A stretch of DNA of 64,000 nt from Shewanella basaltis (GTDB lineage Bacteria; Pseudomonadota; Gammaproteobacteria; Enterobacterales; Shewanellaceae). Location of the stretch: positions 21,779-85,778 of the forward strand of contig NZ_JAKILA010000022.1 in NCBI RefSeq assembly GCF_023283885.1, in the 5' to 3' direction. Of this stretch, positions 27,837 to 37,639 are shown piece by piece. The notes below the pieces were generated by a model. The model was not told the DNA's origin and made no database searches. It was given only the letters and a program-made list of their open reading frames with translations. The stretch's first letter is position 1; the number at the start of each line of letters is the position of its first letter. Made by a program: the position numbers and the translations under genes.

Positions 27837-30233
27837 ATGAGCAGTCGCAGTATGTTACTGGCATTTTTGTTGGCAATTGTGCCGGCAATTTTCCATTTAG
27901 ACGCAGCGATTGCTGCCAGCGATCCGGCACAGCAAATTATCAAACAGGCACAAGCCACAGAAGGTTTTGTTAACCTGTATTATGATGCCAAAACGGGTCA
28001 GTTGTATCTTGAGGCCAATAAACTCAATCAGCCTTTTTTAATGTTTACCAGTTTACCTCATGGTGTGGGGTCTAATGATATCGGCTTAGACCGTGGTCAA
28101 CTAGGACGAACACGCATGGTGCAGTTTGAGCAACATGGGCCTTATGTCATTCTCAAACAACTTAATACTGATTATCGAGCTTCAAGCAAAAATATCGCTG
28201 AGCAACAAGCCGTTACCCAAGCGTTTGCCGAGTCGATTTTATGGCGCGGTAAAGTTATTGAAGGTAAGCAAACGATAGTCGCGATAAATGATTTAGTCAT
28301 TAACGACATGCACGGTGTATCAGACGTATTATTGGCGACAAAACAAGGGCAATATAATGTGGATGCAAGTCGATCTGTTATTTTACCTCAAGGGATTAAG
28401 TCGTTTGAGCGCAATGCAGATGTCGATGTTAATTTGACATTTGTTGCCAGTAAAGCCGGTGACCAGGTTGCCGAGGTCACCCCAGATGGAAAGTTTTTAT
28501 CTGTGCGAGTACGTTACTCTTTTGTTCAGTTACCTGACGAGGGGTTTGAGCCGCGTAATTATCATCCAATGAGTGGTTACTTATCTGATCACTATATTGA
28601 CTATTCAACGGCTGTTGATCAGCCATTAGTTCAACGCCACTTATTAAAGCATCGATTACAAAAAATTGTCCCAGGGGATGCCCCTAGTAAAGTCGTTAAA
28701 CCCATTGTTTATTATCTTGACCCTGGCGTGCCTGAACCCATTAGAGGCGCATTACTAGCCGGTGCCCGTTGGTGGGAAGATGCCTTTACTGCGGCCGGTT
28801 TTATTGATGGCTTTAAAGTGGCGTTATTACCAGAGGGTGCCGATCCGCAAGATGTGCGCTATAACATGATTCAATGGGTACATCGCGCTACACGAGGGTG
28901 GTCTTATGGCGCAGCGTTAACCGATCCCCGCACTGGAGAAATTATTAAGGGAAACGTGACTCTGGGTAGTTTGAGAGTGCGCCAAGACCACTTAATAGCA
29001 AGAGGATTAACTGCTGGCTGGCCAGATCGCACCGCCGCAAATGAGGCCTCGATGGCCTTGTCGCTTGCACGTATTCGCCAATTATCTGCCCATGAGATAG
29101 GTCATACTCTAGGCTTAGACCACAATTTTGCCGCATCGACCAATAATAATGCCTCAGTGATGGATTACCCTCATCCTTATGCCAGCATTGAAGGACAGCG
29201 GATTGATATTAGCCAGCCCTACCGTGAAGGGATTGGGGAGTGGGATAAATACACCATTGCTTATGGTTATGGCTCGGCATCACAAGCTGAGTCGTTATTG
29301 GCATCGGCATTGGCACAGGGATTTCGCTACATTGGTGAAGCCGATTCTCGTCGCGGCAGTGCAAGTCATGTTTATGCCAGTTTATGGGATCGTGGTAACG
29401 ATGCCGTAGCGGAATTATTGCGTTTAGAAAGTGTTCGCCTCAAGGCCATTAACGAATTTAATTCAGATGCGTTATTGCCTGGTGAGCCAAACGGTGAGCT
29501 TGCAGATGTTTTTGTGCCTATTTATTTGCTCACTCGCTATCAATTAGAAGCCGCCGCTAAATGGATTGGTGGTACGGAATATAGTTATCAGCAAGTGGGG
29601 GCTGGTGTGAGGTGGAGTTACGTGCCGCCCAACATGCAAGTTGCCGCATTAGATGCCCTGTTGGGGAGTTTACAAAGTCGTAGTTTGGCAATCCCTCCTA
29701 AGGTTATTGAGTCATTAGTCCCTAAAGCGGGCAATTATCGTAAAAGCCGAGAAAGTTTTACATCGAACCTAGGTGTTGTGATTGATCCTGTCACTATGGC
29801 CGAAATGATGAGTCGCCACATTGCCACTTTGATACTCACACCTGAGCGATTAAATCGAGTTAACCAAGCTTATATGGAAGACAGTGCGCAGTTGTCTGTA
29901 GTCACATTGATTGACAAACTGGTGGGTAAAAGTGTGTATCAGGATTTGCCCAACGGCCGAGAGTTAGCGATACAAATGCGTGTTAATGCCGTGGTTATCG
30001 ATGCGCTGTTAGCCGCTTACCATGCACCAAACACTGCGCCAGAGGTAAAAGCTCAATTAGTAGCGCGTTTTGACTTTATAGTAAAACAGCTAAAACGACG
30101 TAGTAATCGTGGCAGCGATTACCAATCGGCGCATTACGATTGGTTGCATAAGGGAATTGTTCATGGTGTTATGCATCCTAAGTTCAGGCTTATCAATACA
30201 CCGGCCCCAATACCACCGGGTTCACCGATTTAG
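27837..30233 (+). CDS. Secreted zinc-dependent metalloprotease (DUF5117/DUF4953 type)
   Basis: This 798-residue protein starts with a signal peptide ending near HLDAAIAA. The catalytic motif AHEIGHTLGLDHNFAAS (HExxHxxGxxH, first His at residue 419) is followed by an NNNASVMDYP Met-turn-like segment. This marks a metzincin-type gluzincin-like family in which DUF5117 precedes the protease domain. It should act outside the inner membrane on unknown proteins. It follows the hybrid kinase after 64 bp without an obvious terminator, so it may be co-transcribed. It converges on the Ser/Thr kinase, with only 4 bp between stop codons. Confidence 0.88.
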   Translation: MSSRSMLLAFLLAIVPAIFHLDAAIAASDPAQQIIKQAQATEGFVNLYYDAKTGQLYLEANKLNQPFLMFTSLPHGVGSNDIGLDRGQLGRTRMVQFEQHGPYVILKQLNTDYRASSKNIAEQQAVTQAFAESILWRGKVIEGKQTIVAINDLVINDMHGVSDVLLATKQGQYNVDASRSVILPQGIKSFERNADVDVNLTFVASKAGDQVAEVTPDGKFLSVRVRYSFVQLPDEGFEPRNYHPMSGYLSDHYIDYSTAVDQPLVQRHLLKHRLQKIVPGDAPSKVVKPIVYYLDPGVPEPIRGALLAGARWWEDAFTAAGFIDGFKVALLPEGADPQDVRYNMIQWVHRATRGWSYGAALTDPRTGEIIKGNVTLGSLRVRQDHLIARGLTAGWPDRTAANEASMALSLARIRQLSAHEIGHTLGLDHNFAASTNNNASVMDYPHPYASIEGQRIDISQPYREGIGEWDKYTIAYGYGSASQAESLLASALAQGFRYIGEADSRRGSASHVYASLWDRGNDAVAELLRLESVRLKAINEFNSDALLPGEPNGELADVFVPIYLLTRYQLEAAAKWIGGTEYSYQQVGAGVRWSYVPPNMQVAALDALLGSLQSRSLAIPPKVIESLVPKAGNYRKSRESFTSNLGVVIDPVTMAEMMSRHIATLILTPERLNRVNQAYMEDSAQLSVVTLIDKLVGKSVYQDLPNGRELAIQMRVNAVVIDALLAAYHAPNTAPEVKAQLVARFDFIVKQLKRRSNRGSDYQSAHYDWLHKGIVHGVMHPKFRLINTPAPIPPGSPI

Positions 30234-30237
30234 GCCG

Positions 30238-32055
30238 TTATTGTTCCGGTTGGCCAAACGCTTTAGGGTTTTTAGGGTAAAAACGATCTGCCCTGCGATC
30301 GAGATGACTAAACTGACGGGTATTTCGGTAAGGTAGCTTCATAAAGCCCGAAATACCATGGCCTTGAATTTTGTTGGCATGAGAAATAATACGGTCAAGG
30401 CAAGCCCTAAATGCTGCTTGTTTACGTGGATTGAGTAAGCGCAAATAACTGTGAATTTTTAAATGGTTAGGTAAAGCTTCAAAAATAATGCACCCAGTGT
30501 GGTGTATTTGGTTTAACCAGCCAAGTTCGGTCATGATTTCTGCTGGTAATTCGAGGTTTTCTTCAGGATCTTTGCCGTCTTCAAAATATGAGTGCAGTCT
30601 CGATTTGTCTTCTAATGTGGGCACATCACCCACTTCAAACGGCAGTTGTAACTCGCCCGTAATCGTGTATTCATGTTCGGTGCTTTTACGCTCTAAATGC
30701 AATGTGTCTTTGGCATTAAAGAAACAGGCCTTAAATACCCCAATACGCTTAATGCCGCGCGCCATAGTCACCATATTGTTCACCGCTAAAGTCAGTGGTG
30801 CTTTACAGTCTGGGTCGTAAATGGCCAAGTTTGAGTCAATAAACACCCCTGACTCCTGCCAATGGATCACCAAACCACCCACAATAGGGTATTGAGCTAA
30901 GCGCCCCACCGCAGCAATAAATCCTTTTTCAGTATCGGCCATACCCGCCATAAAGTTGCGATAGTATTTTTCTAGCTGCACATCATCCATTTTGGCGATG
31001 GGGTCTTGAGTATTGTGCTCTTTTAAAAATGATTTACGCGAGCTGTAACTTACTGTCTCTACTGTTTTTGACCTTGGTTGAGCCCATACCGGAATATCAG
31101 GCACTAACGGCGGCTCTGGCAATATGGGTAAGTGCATCCTGTGGCTGTGACGGCAGCTTTTTAAAAAATAATCGCCAGCCAAATTGCGCCGCTTTACATC
31201 ATCACCCAGCATAGCGTCTAATGTTTTAGCGAGCTCTATAGGCAAGCCAATACTGGTAGCTGGGATGACTTTAGTGCCAAAACGACTAATTTGTCCTGAT
31301 GCTAAGGCATATAACGTGGCAGCAGCGCCTTGTTCGTCAAACCTTGGGGTTGATAAAGCGCCACTCAGTTGCTCTTCACCAATAAAGTAGACATCGCCCA
31401 TACGGGCATTGGTGTGTTGTTGATCGCTTGATAATAACGACATGACATTGTCATCGACAGCACGATTATGCTCATCACGTTGGGCAAATACCGCAGAGCC
31501 CCAATCAATTAACGACAGCTTGTCTGTTTCGATGTCGTATACCAGGTTAGAGGGCTTGATATCTCCGTGCACTAAAGGTTTACCCTTTCGCAGGTAATAC
31601 AATATGTTGGCTAATTGCCTAGCAATACTCACTACCATTACAGGCGGGAGTGCACCCAAGCGCTGGCAAATTTTATCAAGGTCTTCTCCCTTTGCGCGTT
31701 CCATGACCAGAATGCCTTGTTTGCCAACACGTTCAAATTTTATCGCGCTGGGCACATTAGGGTGTTTAACCTGACTCAACATATAGGCTTCTTCTTCGAG
31801 CCTATCTTGTACGCTTTGGGGTAAGTTTACGCGTGAAAACTTAAACACATGCGACTGGCCATATTCGTTTACTCCAGCAAACACAAAGCCATAGGCACCT
31901 TTACCAATAAATTCTATTTGTTGGTATCCCAATTTACTGAGCTGTTGTTTACATAAACGAACCCATGCTTTGTGCTTACGCGCATCATTGGCACTGAGTA
32001 AGTAAATGGATTGCTCTTCATTGATATAAAAATGCTGTAGCTGTGGTGTTTGCAA
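30238..32055 (-). CDS. Serine/threonine protein kinase with unknown C-terminal region
   Basis: This is a 605-residue eukaryotic-like kinase. The glycine loop is IGKGAYGFVF at about residue 49, the catalytic loop is HGDIKPSN, and the metal-binding motif is DWGSA. So the usual HRD is HGD and DFG is DWG. The catalytic Asp, Lys and Asn are present, so it is probably active but of the non-RD type. The last 280 residues (after RSKTVETVSYSS) are not recognisable; they have no membrane span or PASTA repeats. Translation starts at a TTG with AGGG six bases upstream. No partner phosphatase is adjacent. Confidence 0.87.
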   Translation of the reverse strand: MQTPQLQHFYINEEQSIYLLSANDARKHKAWVRLCKQQLSKLGYQQIEFIGKGAYGFVFAGVNEYGQSHVFKFSRVNLPQSVQDRLEEEAYMLSQVKHPNVPSAIKFERVGKQGILVMERAKGEDLDKICQRLGALPPVMVVSIARQLANILYYLRKGKPLVHGDIKPSNLVYDIETDKLSLIDWGSAVFAQRDEHNRAVDDNVMSLLSSDQQHTNARMGDVYFIGEEQLSGALSTPRFDEQGAAATLYALASGQISRFGTKVIPATSIGLPIELAKTLDAMLGDDVKRRNLAGDYFLKSCRHSHRMHLPILPEPPLVPDIPVWAQPRSKTVETVSYSSRKSFLKEHNTQDPIAKMDDVQLEKYYRNFMAGMADTEKGFIAAVGRLAQYPIVGGLVIHWQESGVFIDSNLAIYDPDCKAPLTLAVNNMVTMARGIKRIGVFKACFFNAKDTLHLERKSTEHEYTITGELQLPFEVGDVPTLEDKSRLHSYFEDGKDPEENLELPAEIMTELGWLNQIHHTGCIIFEALPNHLKIHSYLRLLNPRKQAAFRACLDRIISHANKIQGHGISGFMKLPYRNTRQFSHLDRRADRFYPKNPKAFGQPEQ

Positions 32056-32227
32056 AGTTATCCCTCGTTATGTACCACTCCATTAAACCTTGATTTACCT
32101 GTGTGCGGCAAGCGCTTCCTAGCTAAAAAATCACGATATGTAAACCTTGACCTACATCAAATCAAAATCAATCAACTCTAGGTAGTATTAAGCCTAAGTT
32201 CAGATAACGCTTTTAGCAGAGGTTGCC

Positions 32228-32575
32228 ATGCCTAATATTGATAAAGCACAACTTATTCAATTGTTTACTTTCCCTCGAGCCCGTATTTTGCAATCGATGG
32301 AGGTGACTCATTGCCCCCATGCGGTCTTTTTTAATCATAGCGACGTAGAATGTATTACGTGTCATCAGGGAGAAGAGTGCCTGTGGATAAACCATAATGA
32401 TGAAATGGTTGCTCTAGAAATGAAATCAGTTGATGAGCTTAAGCAGCAGTTACTTATTGCTGTCGATTTTATTGACTCAAACTTAAGTCCACACCATATG
32501 TCGCGACGTAAGTGTCAGTGTGAAAATTGCCGCTGGTTAAGGCAGGTGCAATTAACTCTAGACGGAAAAGCCTAA
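32228..32575 (+). CDS. Small cysteine-rich hypothetical protein
   Basis: This 115-residue soluble protein has eight Cys, arranged as an isolated Cys, then CITC, a further Cys in GEEC, and CQCENC near the end. This suggests a metal or Fe-S site, but the pattern is not one I recognise. AGAGG precedes the ATG. It diverges from the Ser/Thr kinase across about 170 bp and is followed by tpm on the same strand. Confidence 0.7.
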   Translation: MPNIDKAQLIQLFTFPRARILQSMEVTHCPHAVFFNHSDVECITCHQGEECLWINHNDEMVALEMKSVDELKQQLLIAVDFIDSNLSPHHMSRRKCQCENCRWLRQVQLTLDGKA

Positions 32576-32655
32576 GTTGAGCCAATGAGTTGCATCTGTT
32601 TTTTTTAGTCTTTAAAGTAGCCTGCAATATTGGTAAATAGACAAAAGAGATCTGT

Positions 32656-33312
32656 ATGGAACCTAGCTTTTGGCATGAAAAATGGCAACTACAACAAATT
32701 GGATTTCACCAACAGCAAGTTAACCCATTTTTAGTAAAATATTGGTCGCAGTTAGATTTAGCTGAACAAAGCGATGTGTTTGTGCCTTTATGCGGTAAAT
32801 CACTTGATATGTGCTATCTCGCTGAGCAGCGTCACCGAGTGTTAGGTTGCGAATTAAATCCACTGGCTGTTGAGCACTTTTTTATCGACAACGATTTAGC
32901 ATATCAAGTTGAACAGTGTGGCGAGCATTGCCTGTATCGCGCAGGTGAGGTGCATATTTATCAGGGCGATATTTTTACCTTACCCCAAGATTTAACCAAG
33001 ACCATAGGCGGGTTTTATGATCGTGCAGCGTTAATTGCGTGGCCAGAAGCCATGCGCCAACAATATGCAGTTGCACTTGCTCAATTAATCCCTGCAAATG
33101 TGACTGGCTTATTAATTACCCTTGACTACCCACAAGATAGCCTACAAGGGCCGCCATTTGCGGTTAGCCCTGATTGGATACAAGCCCATTTAGCACCGTA
33201 TTTTTATGTGGAATTATTAGAATGTGTCGATGTGCTGGCAGACAATCCTCGTTTCGTGAATAAACAAGTGCCCTGGCTGAACGAGGCCGTATATAAGCTA
33301 ACACGTAAGTGA
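32656..33312 (+). CDS. tpm: Thiopurine S-methyltransferase
   Basis: At 218 residues this is the full length of bacterial TPMT. It has [15 protein letters not shown] at the N-terminus and the SAM-binding [18 protein letters not shown], then [12 protein letters not shown]. Bacterial members methylate thiopurines in vitro and some also methylate selenium and tellurium oxyanions, which is proposed as their natural role. It ends before a bidirectional terminator. Confidence 0.95.
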   Translation: MEPSFWHEKWQLQQIGFHQQQVNPFLVKYWSQLDLAEQSDVFVPLCGKSLDMCYLAEQRHRVLGCELNPLAVEHFFIDNDLAYQVEQCGEHCLYRAGEVHIYQGDIFTLPQDLTKTIGGFYDRAALIAWPEAMRQQYAVALAQLIPANVTGLLITLDYPQDSLQGPPFAVSPDWIQAHLAPYFYVELLECVDVLADNPRFVNKQVPWLNEAVYKLTRK

Positions 33313-33333
33313 GCGTTGTTTAGAACAAGTCAG

Positions 33334-33358
33334 AAAACCTACCTTGGTGTAGGTTTTT
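33334..33358. terminator. Bidirectional terminator between tpm and hypothetical gene
   Basis: AAAACCTAC pairs with GTAGGTTTT around a six-base loop, with T-rich and A-rich flanks, between two convergent genes. Confidence 0.85.
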
Positions 33359-33359
33359 A

Positions 33360-33617
33360 TTAATGCATGTCGCGTAAATGGATTTTGGGGCGAAGGTCAA
33401 CCTCACCGTCTGCATAAATGGCCGCGATATCATCTTGTTGGCAAATAATTGCAACAGGCCCTGTCAGTAAATGACGTACAAACAATAAGCGATAGCCAAA
33501 GCGGTGTAAGTCATAGAGTGCGAGTTTTTGGTCTGCGGTGGTCAAATCCCAATGTTCATCGTGGCTTAATGTGCCTTTATTACGACGTTCATTTATTTGA
33601 TATGCAACTTGAGTCAT
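33360..33617 (-). CDS. Small conserved-looking hypothetical protein
   Basis: This 85-residue soluble protein (MTQVAYQINERRNKGTLS and on) has no signal peptide or membrane span. It contains FGYRLLFVRH and ends with the His/Asp-containing HLRDMH. I do not recognise its family. Its stop abuts the terminator shared with tpm, and its start is about 190 bp from the divergent radical SAM gene. Confidence 0.7.
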   Translation of the reverse strand: MTQVAYQINERRNKGTLSHDEHWDLTTADQKLALYDLHRFGYRLLFVRHLLTGPVAIICQQDDIAAIYADGEVDLRPKIHLRDMH

Positions 33618-33808
33618 TATTCTTACACCTAAAGTCTTTAATCAGTTTACCTAAATACTGGGTTGGAGTATTCGTGTATAACGTATTGCTTTTTTAGATA
33701 GAATGACTATAGCAATAAAACTTTCGAATGAAAGTTTTTTATGCGTTTTTAGTATAAAAAAACTGCATTTTTGTAGACGAGTTAACAAATTAAACGATCG
33801 TTAGAATA

Positions 33809-34699
33809 ATGGATGCTGACATGCTTGATTATATTGAACCGGTGTTTCGTCCGCCTTCAGAATGGCAGTCACTTATTTTACAAGTGACAAACGGCTGTAG
33901 TTGGAATCAGTGTAGTTTTTGCGATATGTACACTCAGCCGCAAAAGCAATTTAGAGCCCAGAAATTAGATAAAATTGAGCAGGATATCTTAGCCGCTGCA
34001 GCTTCTGGCTACCCATTTAAACGTGTCTTTTTGGCCGATGGCGATGCGATGAGTTTGCCGTTTAATCGACTAAAAGCTATTTGCGAACTCATCAATACCC
34101 ATTTACCTCAAGTCACCCGGATTAGCAGTTATTGTTTGCCGCGTAATTTAACAAATAAAACCGTTGCGCAATTAGCTGAGCTAAGGCAATTAGGGTTAGC
34201 TATTGTGTATGTTGGCTGCGAAAGCGGTGATGATGAAGTGCTACAAACAATTCAAAAGGGCGAGACATTTTCTTCTTCATTAGCGGCATTACAAAAAATA
34301 TCGCAAGCCGGGATTAAATCGTCGGTGATGATTTTAATGGGGCTGGGAGGCGTTAACTTGTCTGAGCAGCACGCCATCGCCTCGGCAAAATTGATGAATG
34401 CCGCTCAACCTGACTATTTATCAACATTAGTGGTGACATTGCCGTTAGGAACCCAACGCATGGACAGGGCGTTTGGTGGCCAGTTTGTGCTGCCAGATCA
34501 ACGCGGTTTATTGACAGAGATGCACACTTTATTGAGTCATTTAAGCTTAAACAGCACGATATTTCGTTCTGATCATGCGTCAAATTATTTAGTGTTAAAA
34601 GGGGTTCTCGGTAAAGATAAGCCCGCATTAATGGCGCAAATCGAACATGCATTACAAGGCATGGTCCCACTACGACAAGAATGGCAGCGGGGATTGTAA
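33809..34699 (+). CDS. Radical SAM protein with CX4CX2C motif
   Basis: This 296-residue enzyme binds a 4Fe-4S cluster through C30, C35 and C38 (NGCSWNQCSFCDMY). The spacing is CX4CX2C rather than the usual CX3CX2C. Downstream blocks are VFLADGDAMSLP, YVGCESGDDEVLQ and MILMGLGG, as in the COG1032 group of unassigned radical SAM enzymes. No B12 domain, SPASM domain or substrate-specific neighbour is visible, so the reaction cannot be assigned. A second ATG at 33821 is also possible. Confidence 0.88.
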   Translation: MDADMLDYIEPVFRPPSEWQSLILQVTNGCSWNQCSFCDMYTQPQKQFRAQKLDKIEQDILAAAASGYPFKRVFLADGDAMSLPFNRLKAICELINTHLPQVTRISSYCLPRNLTNKTVAQLAELRQLGLAIVYVGCESGDDEVLQTIQKGETFSSSLAALQKISQAGIKSSVMILMGLGGVNLSEQHAIASAKLMNAAQPDYLSTLVVTLPLGTQRMDRAFGGQFVLPDQRGLLTEMHTLLSHLSLNSTIFRSDHASNYLVLKGVLGKDKPALMAQIEHALQGMVPLRQEWQRGL

Positions 34700-35292
34700 C
34701 GATTGATACTTTCGTAAGTGATTGAATATTAGCTGTATATATTAATTTTCTATCGTTATGCTACAAAAAAATTAATGGTATTAGAGGCTCAGAATGAAGC
34801 CATTGTCACAAGCTTTACCTTAGCAAGTTCGCTCGTCGCTGTGGCATTGTTGCCATGGCTAACTCACCTTATGTCAATATGTTGCTACCTAGTGGCGAGT
34901 ATTTAACTATTACAATTCAATGCTTTAATCTTTTTTATGTTGCACTTTCTGTATTTAACCAGACAATTTTTGTATTGAATTCTCAGAAAATGTCATGATT
35001 GTGTTAATGTAATAACAACACAGTAAAAATATGGGGTTGAGAAAATATTTCTTGGCTTAAAAACCATTTTTTTAAACAGTGTCTATACTTTTATGTGTCA
35101 TTGAACTCACAGTCCACTTTGTTGACCAAGATTATAGGTTATTGAGTTTTGATGATATTTGTGCAGGAATAAAAAAGTAGAGATTTTGCATATAAATTCG
35201 TTGCGTATAGGTTAAAAATATCGTTTACTGCGCATGTTTTTACAAACCTATAAATGCCCTTTATTGCCCAACTAACAGGAGGCACTGGCCTA
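34700..35292. other. Long intergenic region before the PLP decarboxylase
   Basis: This 593-bp AT-rich stretch holds a 43-codon frame at 34775-34906 whose middle (EAIVTSFTLASSLVAVALLP) resembles the last membrane segment of an AEC-type carrier, possibly a gene remnant. The rest holds no open frame with a good start. The decarboxylase promoter should lie in its right half. I see no leader peptide or riboswitch that I can name. Confidence 0.35.
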
Positions 35293-36468
35293 ATGAGCCA
35301 ATTTCAATCGATTGATGTTGCAGACTATTATGACAAGGACACGTTTGACCGCATTGAGGCATTTGCTAAAGATAAGCCAACGCCGTTTGTAGTCATTGAC
35401 ACCCAAATCATTGCGAAACAATACGATGACATGGTTAATAATTTTCCTTTCGCAAATGTTTACTATGCGGTTAAGGCAAATCCAGCCAAAGAAATTTTAA
35501 CATTGCTGCGTGACAAAGGTTCGAACTTTGATATCGCGTCAATATATGAGCTTGAAATGGTGACTTCTATTGGCGTATCGACCGATCGCGTCAGTTACGG
35601 TAATACCATTAAAAAGCGCGCAGATGTGCGTTCTTTTTACGAGCAAGGCGTGCGTATGTTTGCCTCTGACTCAGAAGCCGATTTACGTATGATTGCCGAA
35701 GAAGCACCTGGTGCAAAAGTGTATGTGCGTATTTTAACTGAAGGCACACACACGGCCGATTGGCCGTTATCACGTAAGTTTGGTTGCCAAAATGAAATGG
35801 CTTACGACTTACTGGTATTGGCAAAAGAGCTTGGGTTACAACCTCATGGTATTTCGTTCCATGTAGGCTCACAGCAACGCGACATTGGCGCGTGGGATTC
35901 TGCAATTGGTAAAGTAAAAAGTATCTATGACCGTTTAAAAGAAGAACACGGCATTGTACTTAAAATGATAAATCTAGGTGGTGGTTTTCCTGCTAACTAC
36001 ATGGATAAAACCAATGAGCTTGGTGTGTATGCACAGCAGATTAAACACTTTTTAGAAGAAGATTTTGGTGATGAGTTACCAGAAATCATTTTAGAGCCAG
36101 GCCGCTCGTTAATTTCTAATGCCGGTGTGCTGGTGTCTGAGGTGGTATTGATTTCACGTAAATCACACACAGCTTTAGAGCGTTGGGTATTTACTGATGT
36201 GGGTAAGTTCTCTGGTTTGATTGAAACCATGGATGAAGCAATTAAGTTCCCTATTTATACTGACCGTAAAGGTGAGTTAGATAAGTGTGTTATTGCTGGC
36301 CCAACTTGCGACAGTGCAGACATTATGTATGAGCACTATAGCTATGGGTTACCAAATGATTTAGCCATTGGCGATCGCATGTATTGGTTAACCGCTGGTG
36401 CCTATACCACAACTTATTCAGCAGTGTGTTTTAATGGTTTCCCACCGTTAAAAGATTATTATTTGTAA
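35293..36468 (+). CDS. Type III PLP-dependent decarboxylase (ornithine decarboxylase-like)
   Basis: This 391-residue fold-type III (alanine racemase-like) enzyme has the PLP-lysine motif YYAVKANPAKEIL, the glycine loop LGGGFPANY, the EPGRSLISNAG phosphate-binding segment and the substrate-side GPTCDSADIMYE. The family decarboxylates ornithine, lysine or diaminopimelate; the length without an extra domain fits ornithine/lysine members. It should produce putrescine or cadaverine. ATG 35293 has AGGAGG ten bases upstream; a longer frame from 35254 is unlikely. It is monocistronic. Confidence 0.9.
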   Translation: MSQFQSIDVADYYDKDTFDRIEAFAKDKPTPFVVIDTQIIAKQYDDMVNNFPFANVYYAVKANPAKEILTLLRDKGSNFDIASIYELEMVTSIGVSTDRVSYGNTIKKRADVRSFYEQGVRMFASDSEADLRMIAEEAPGAKVYVRILTEGTHTADWPLSRKFGCQNEMAYDLLVLAKELGLQPHGISFHVGSQQRDIGAWDSAIGKVKSIYDRLKEEHGIVLKMINLGGGFPANYMDKTNELGVYAQQIKHFLEEDFGDELPEIILEPGRSLISNAGVLVSEVVLISRKSHTALERWVFTDVGKFSGLIETMDEAIKFPIYTDRKGELDKCVIAGPTCDSADIMYEHYSYGLPNDLAIGDRMYWLTAGAYTTTYSAVCFNGFPPLKDYYL

Positions 36469-36486
36469 GCAGATAATAAGCCTGTC

Positions 36487-36515
36487 AAAAAGGACGCTTA
36501 GCGTCCTTTTTTGTT
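36487..36515 (+). terminator. Rho-independent terminator after the PLP decarboxylase gene
   Basis: AAAAAGGACGC pairs with GCGTCCTTTTT around TTA, followed by further T residues. Confidence 0.92.
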
Positions 36516-36565
36516 TGTAGGCAATTCATCATTTAACGAATACAACCTGAGTTTGGGTTAGTTAA

Positions 36566-36581
36566 TTTGATGTAAATCACG
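36566..36581 (+). promoter_or_regulatory. CRP-like site 1 upstream of udp
   Basis: TTTGA-N6-TCACG matches eight of ten conserved positions of the CRP consensus TGTGA-N6-TCACA. It lies about 230 bp before the udp start, which is far for class I activation. Confidence 0.45.
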
Positions 36582-36718
36582 TTAATGGTTTTCGATTTAG
36601 ATAAATATTTTGTTGTTTTTAGCTGCCGTCAACTATGCTCAAGACCATGATTTTTGTGGGTTATGGTCATTTATTGGTAATAATTTAACGAAACAATATT
36701 ATCTATTATGAATTTATA

Positions 36719-36734
36719 TGTGATCAAGTTAACC
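36719..36734 (+). promoter_or_regulatory. CRP-like site 2 upstream of udp
   Basis: TGTGA-N6-TAACC has a perfect left half and a weak right half. It lies about 75 bp before the udp start. In E. coli, udp is controlled by CRP with CytR, so paired sites are expected. Confidence 0.45.
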
Positions 36735-36807
36735 TTATCCTCCTAAAGACTAGGTTAAAGTCTGGGATATAAGAATTTAATATTCAAAAATGAAAGGGGT
36801 TTTCAAA

Positions 36808-37563
36808 ATGTCCGATGTATTTCACTTAGGATTAACTAAAAAAATGTTAGATGGCGCAACGTTAGCAATCGTTCCTGGTGATCCAGAGCGTGTGAAACGT
36901 ATTGCAGAGCTAATGGAAAATGCGACGTTTTTAGCGAGCCATCGCGAATACACCAGTTATTTAGCTTATATTGATGGTAAGCCTGTTGTGGTGTGTTCTA
37001 CAGGTATTGGCGGTCCATCGACATCTATTGCAGTTGAAGAGTTAGCACAGCTGGGTGTGAGAACTTTTTTACGCGTAGGTACTACTGGCGCAATTCAGCC
37101 GCATGTTAATGTAGGTGATGTGATTGTGACGCAAGCCTCTGTACGCCTAGATGGCGCAAGCCTGCATTTTGCTCCGCTTGAGTTCCCTGCGGCGGCAAAC
37201 TTTGACTGTACCACTGCGATGGTTGCTGCTTGCCGTGATGCTGGTGTTGAGCCTCATATTGGTATTACCGCATCTTCTGATACTTTCTATCCTGGCCAAG
37301 AGCGTTACGATACCGTTTCTGGACGCGTAACACAGCGTTATGTGGGTTCGATGAAAGAGTGGCAGGCAATGGGCGTGCTTAACTATGAAATGGAATCAGC
37401 CACATTATTTACCATGTGTGCGACTCAAGGTTGGCGTGCAGCCTGCGTTGCGGGCGTCATTGTAAACCGTACTCAGCAAGAAATTCCTGATGAAGCAACA
37501 ATGAAGAAAACCGAAGTCAGTGCGGTGTCTATTGTGGTTGCCGCAGCGAAAAAGCTGCTTTAA
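36808..37563 (+). CDS. udp: Uridine phosphorylase
   Basis: At 251 residues it matches the length of E. coli Udp. It begins [14 protein letters not shown], has the phosphate-binding VPGDPERV and the [14 protein letters not shown] segment, and the nucleoside site [10 protein letters not shown]. The enzyme converts uridine and phosphate to uracil and ribose-1-phosphate. The ATG at 36808 is chosen over an in-frame ATG at 36790 because AAAGGGG lies between them. It converges on the OmpK/Tsx-type channel, a likely nucleoside importer. Confidence 0.96.
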   Translation: MSDVFHLGLTKKMLDGATLAIVPGDPERVKRIAELMENATFLASHREYTSYLAYIDGKPVVVCSTGIGGPSTSIAVEELAQLGVRTFLRVGTTGAIQPHVNVGDVIVTQASVRLDGASLHFAPLEFPAAANFDCTTAMVAACRDAGVEPHIGITASSDTFYPGQERYDTVSGRVTQRYVGSMKEWQAMGVLNYEMESATLFTMCATQGWRAACVAGVIVNRTQQEIPDEATMKKTEVSAVSIVVAAAKKLL

Positions 37564-37593
37564 TTTATTTTAACGATGTGATTAAAAACCACT

Positions 37594-37619
37594 AAAAAAG
37601 GTGCCTCGGCACCTTTTTT
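37594..37619. terminator. Bidirectional terminator between udp and ompK-type gene
   Basis: AAAAAAGGTGCC pairs with GGCACCTTTTTT around TC. It lies between convergent genes. Confidence 0.93.
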
Positions 37620-37639
37620 GTTGTCTCATTTTTGCCAAT

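Larger units (their letters stand above)
36469..36807. other. Intergenic region upstream of udp
   Basis: Besides the decarboxylase terminator and two CRP-like sites noted separately, I see no other element. No small gene is credible. Confidence 0.5.
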
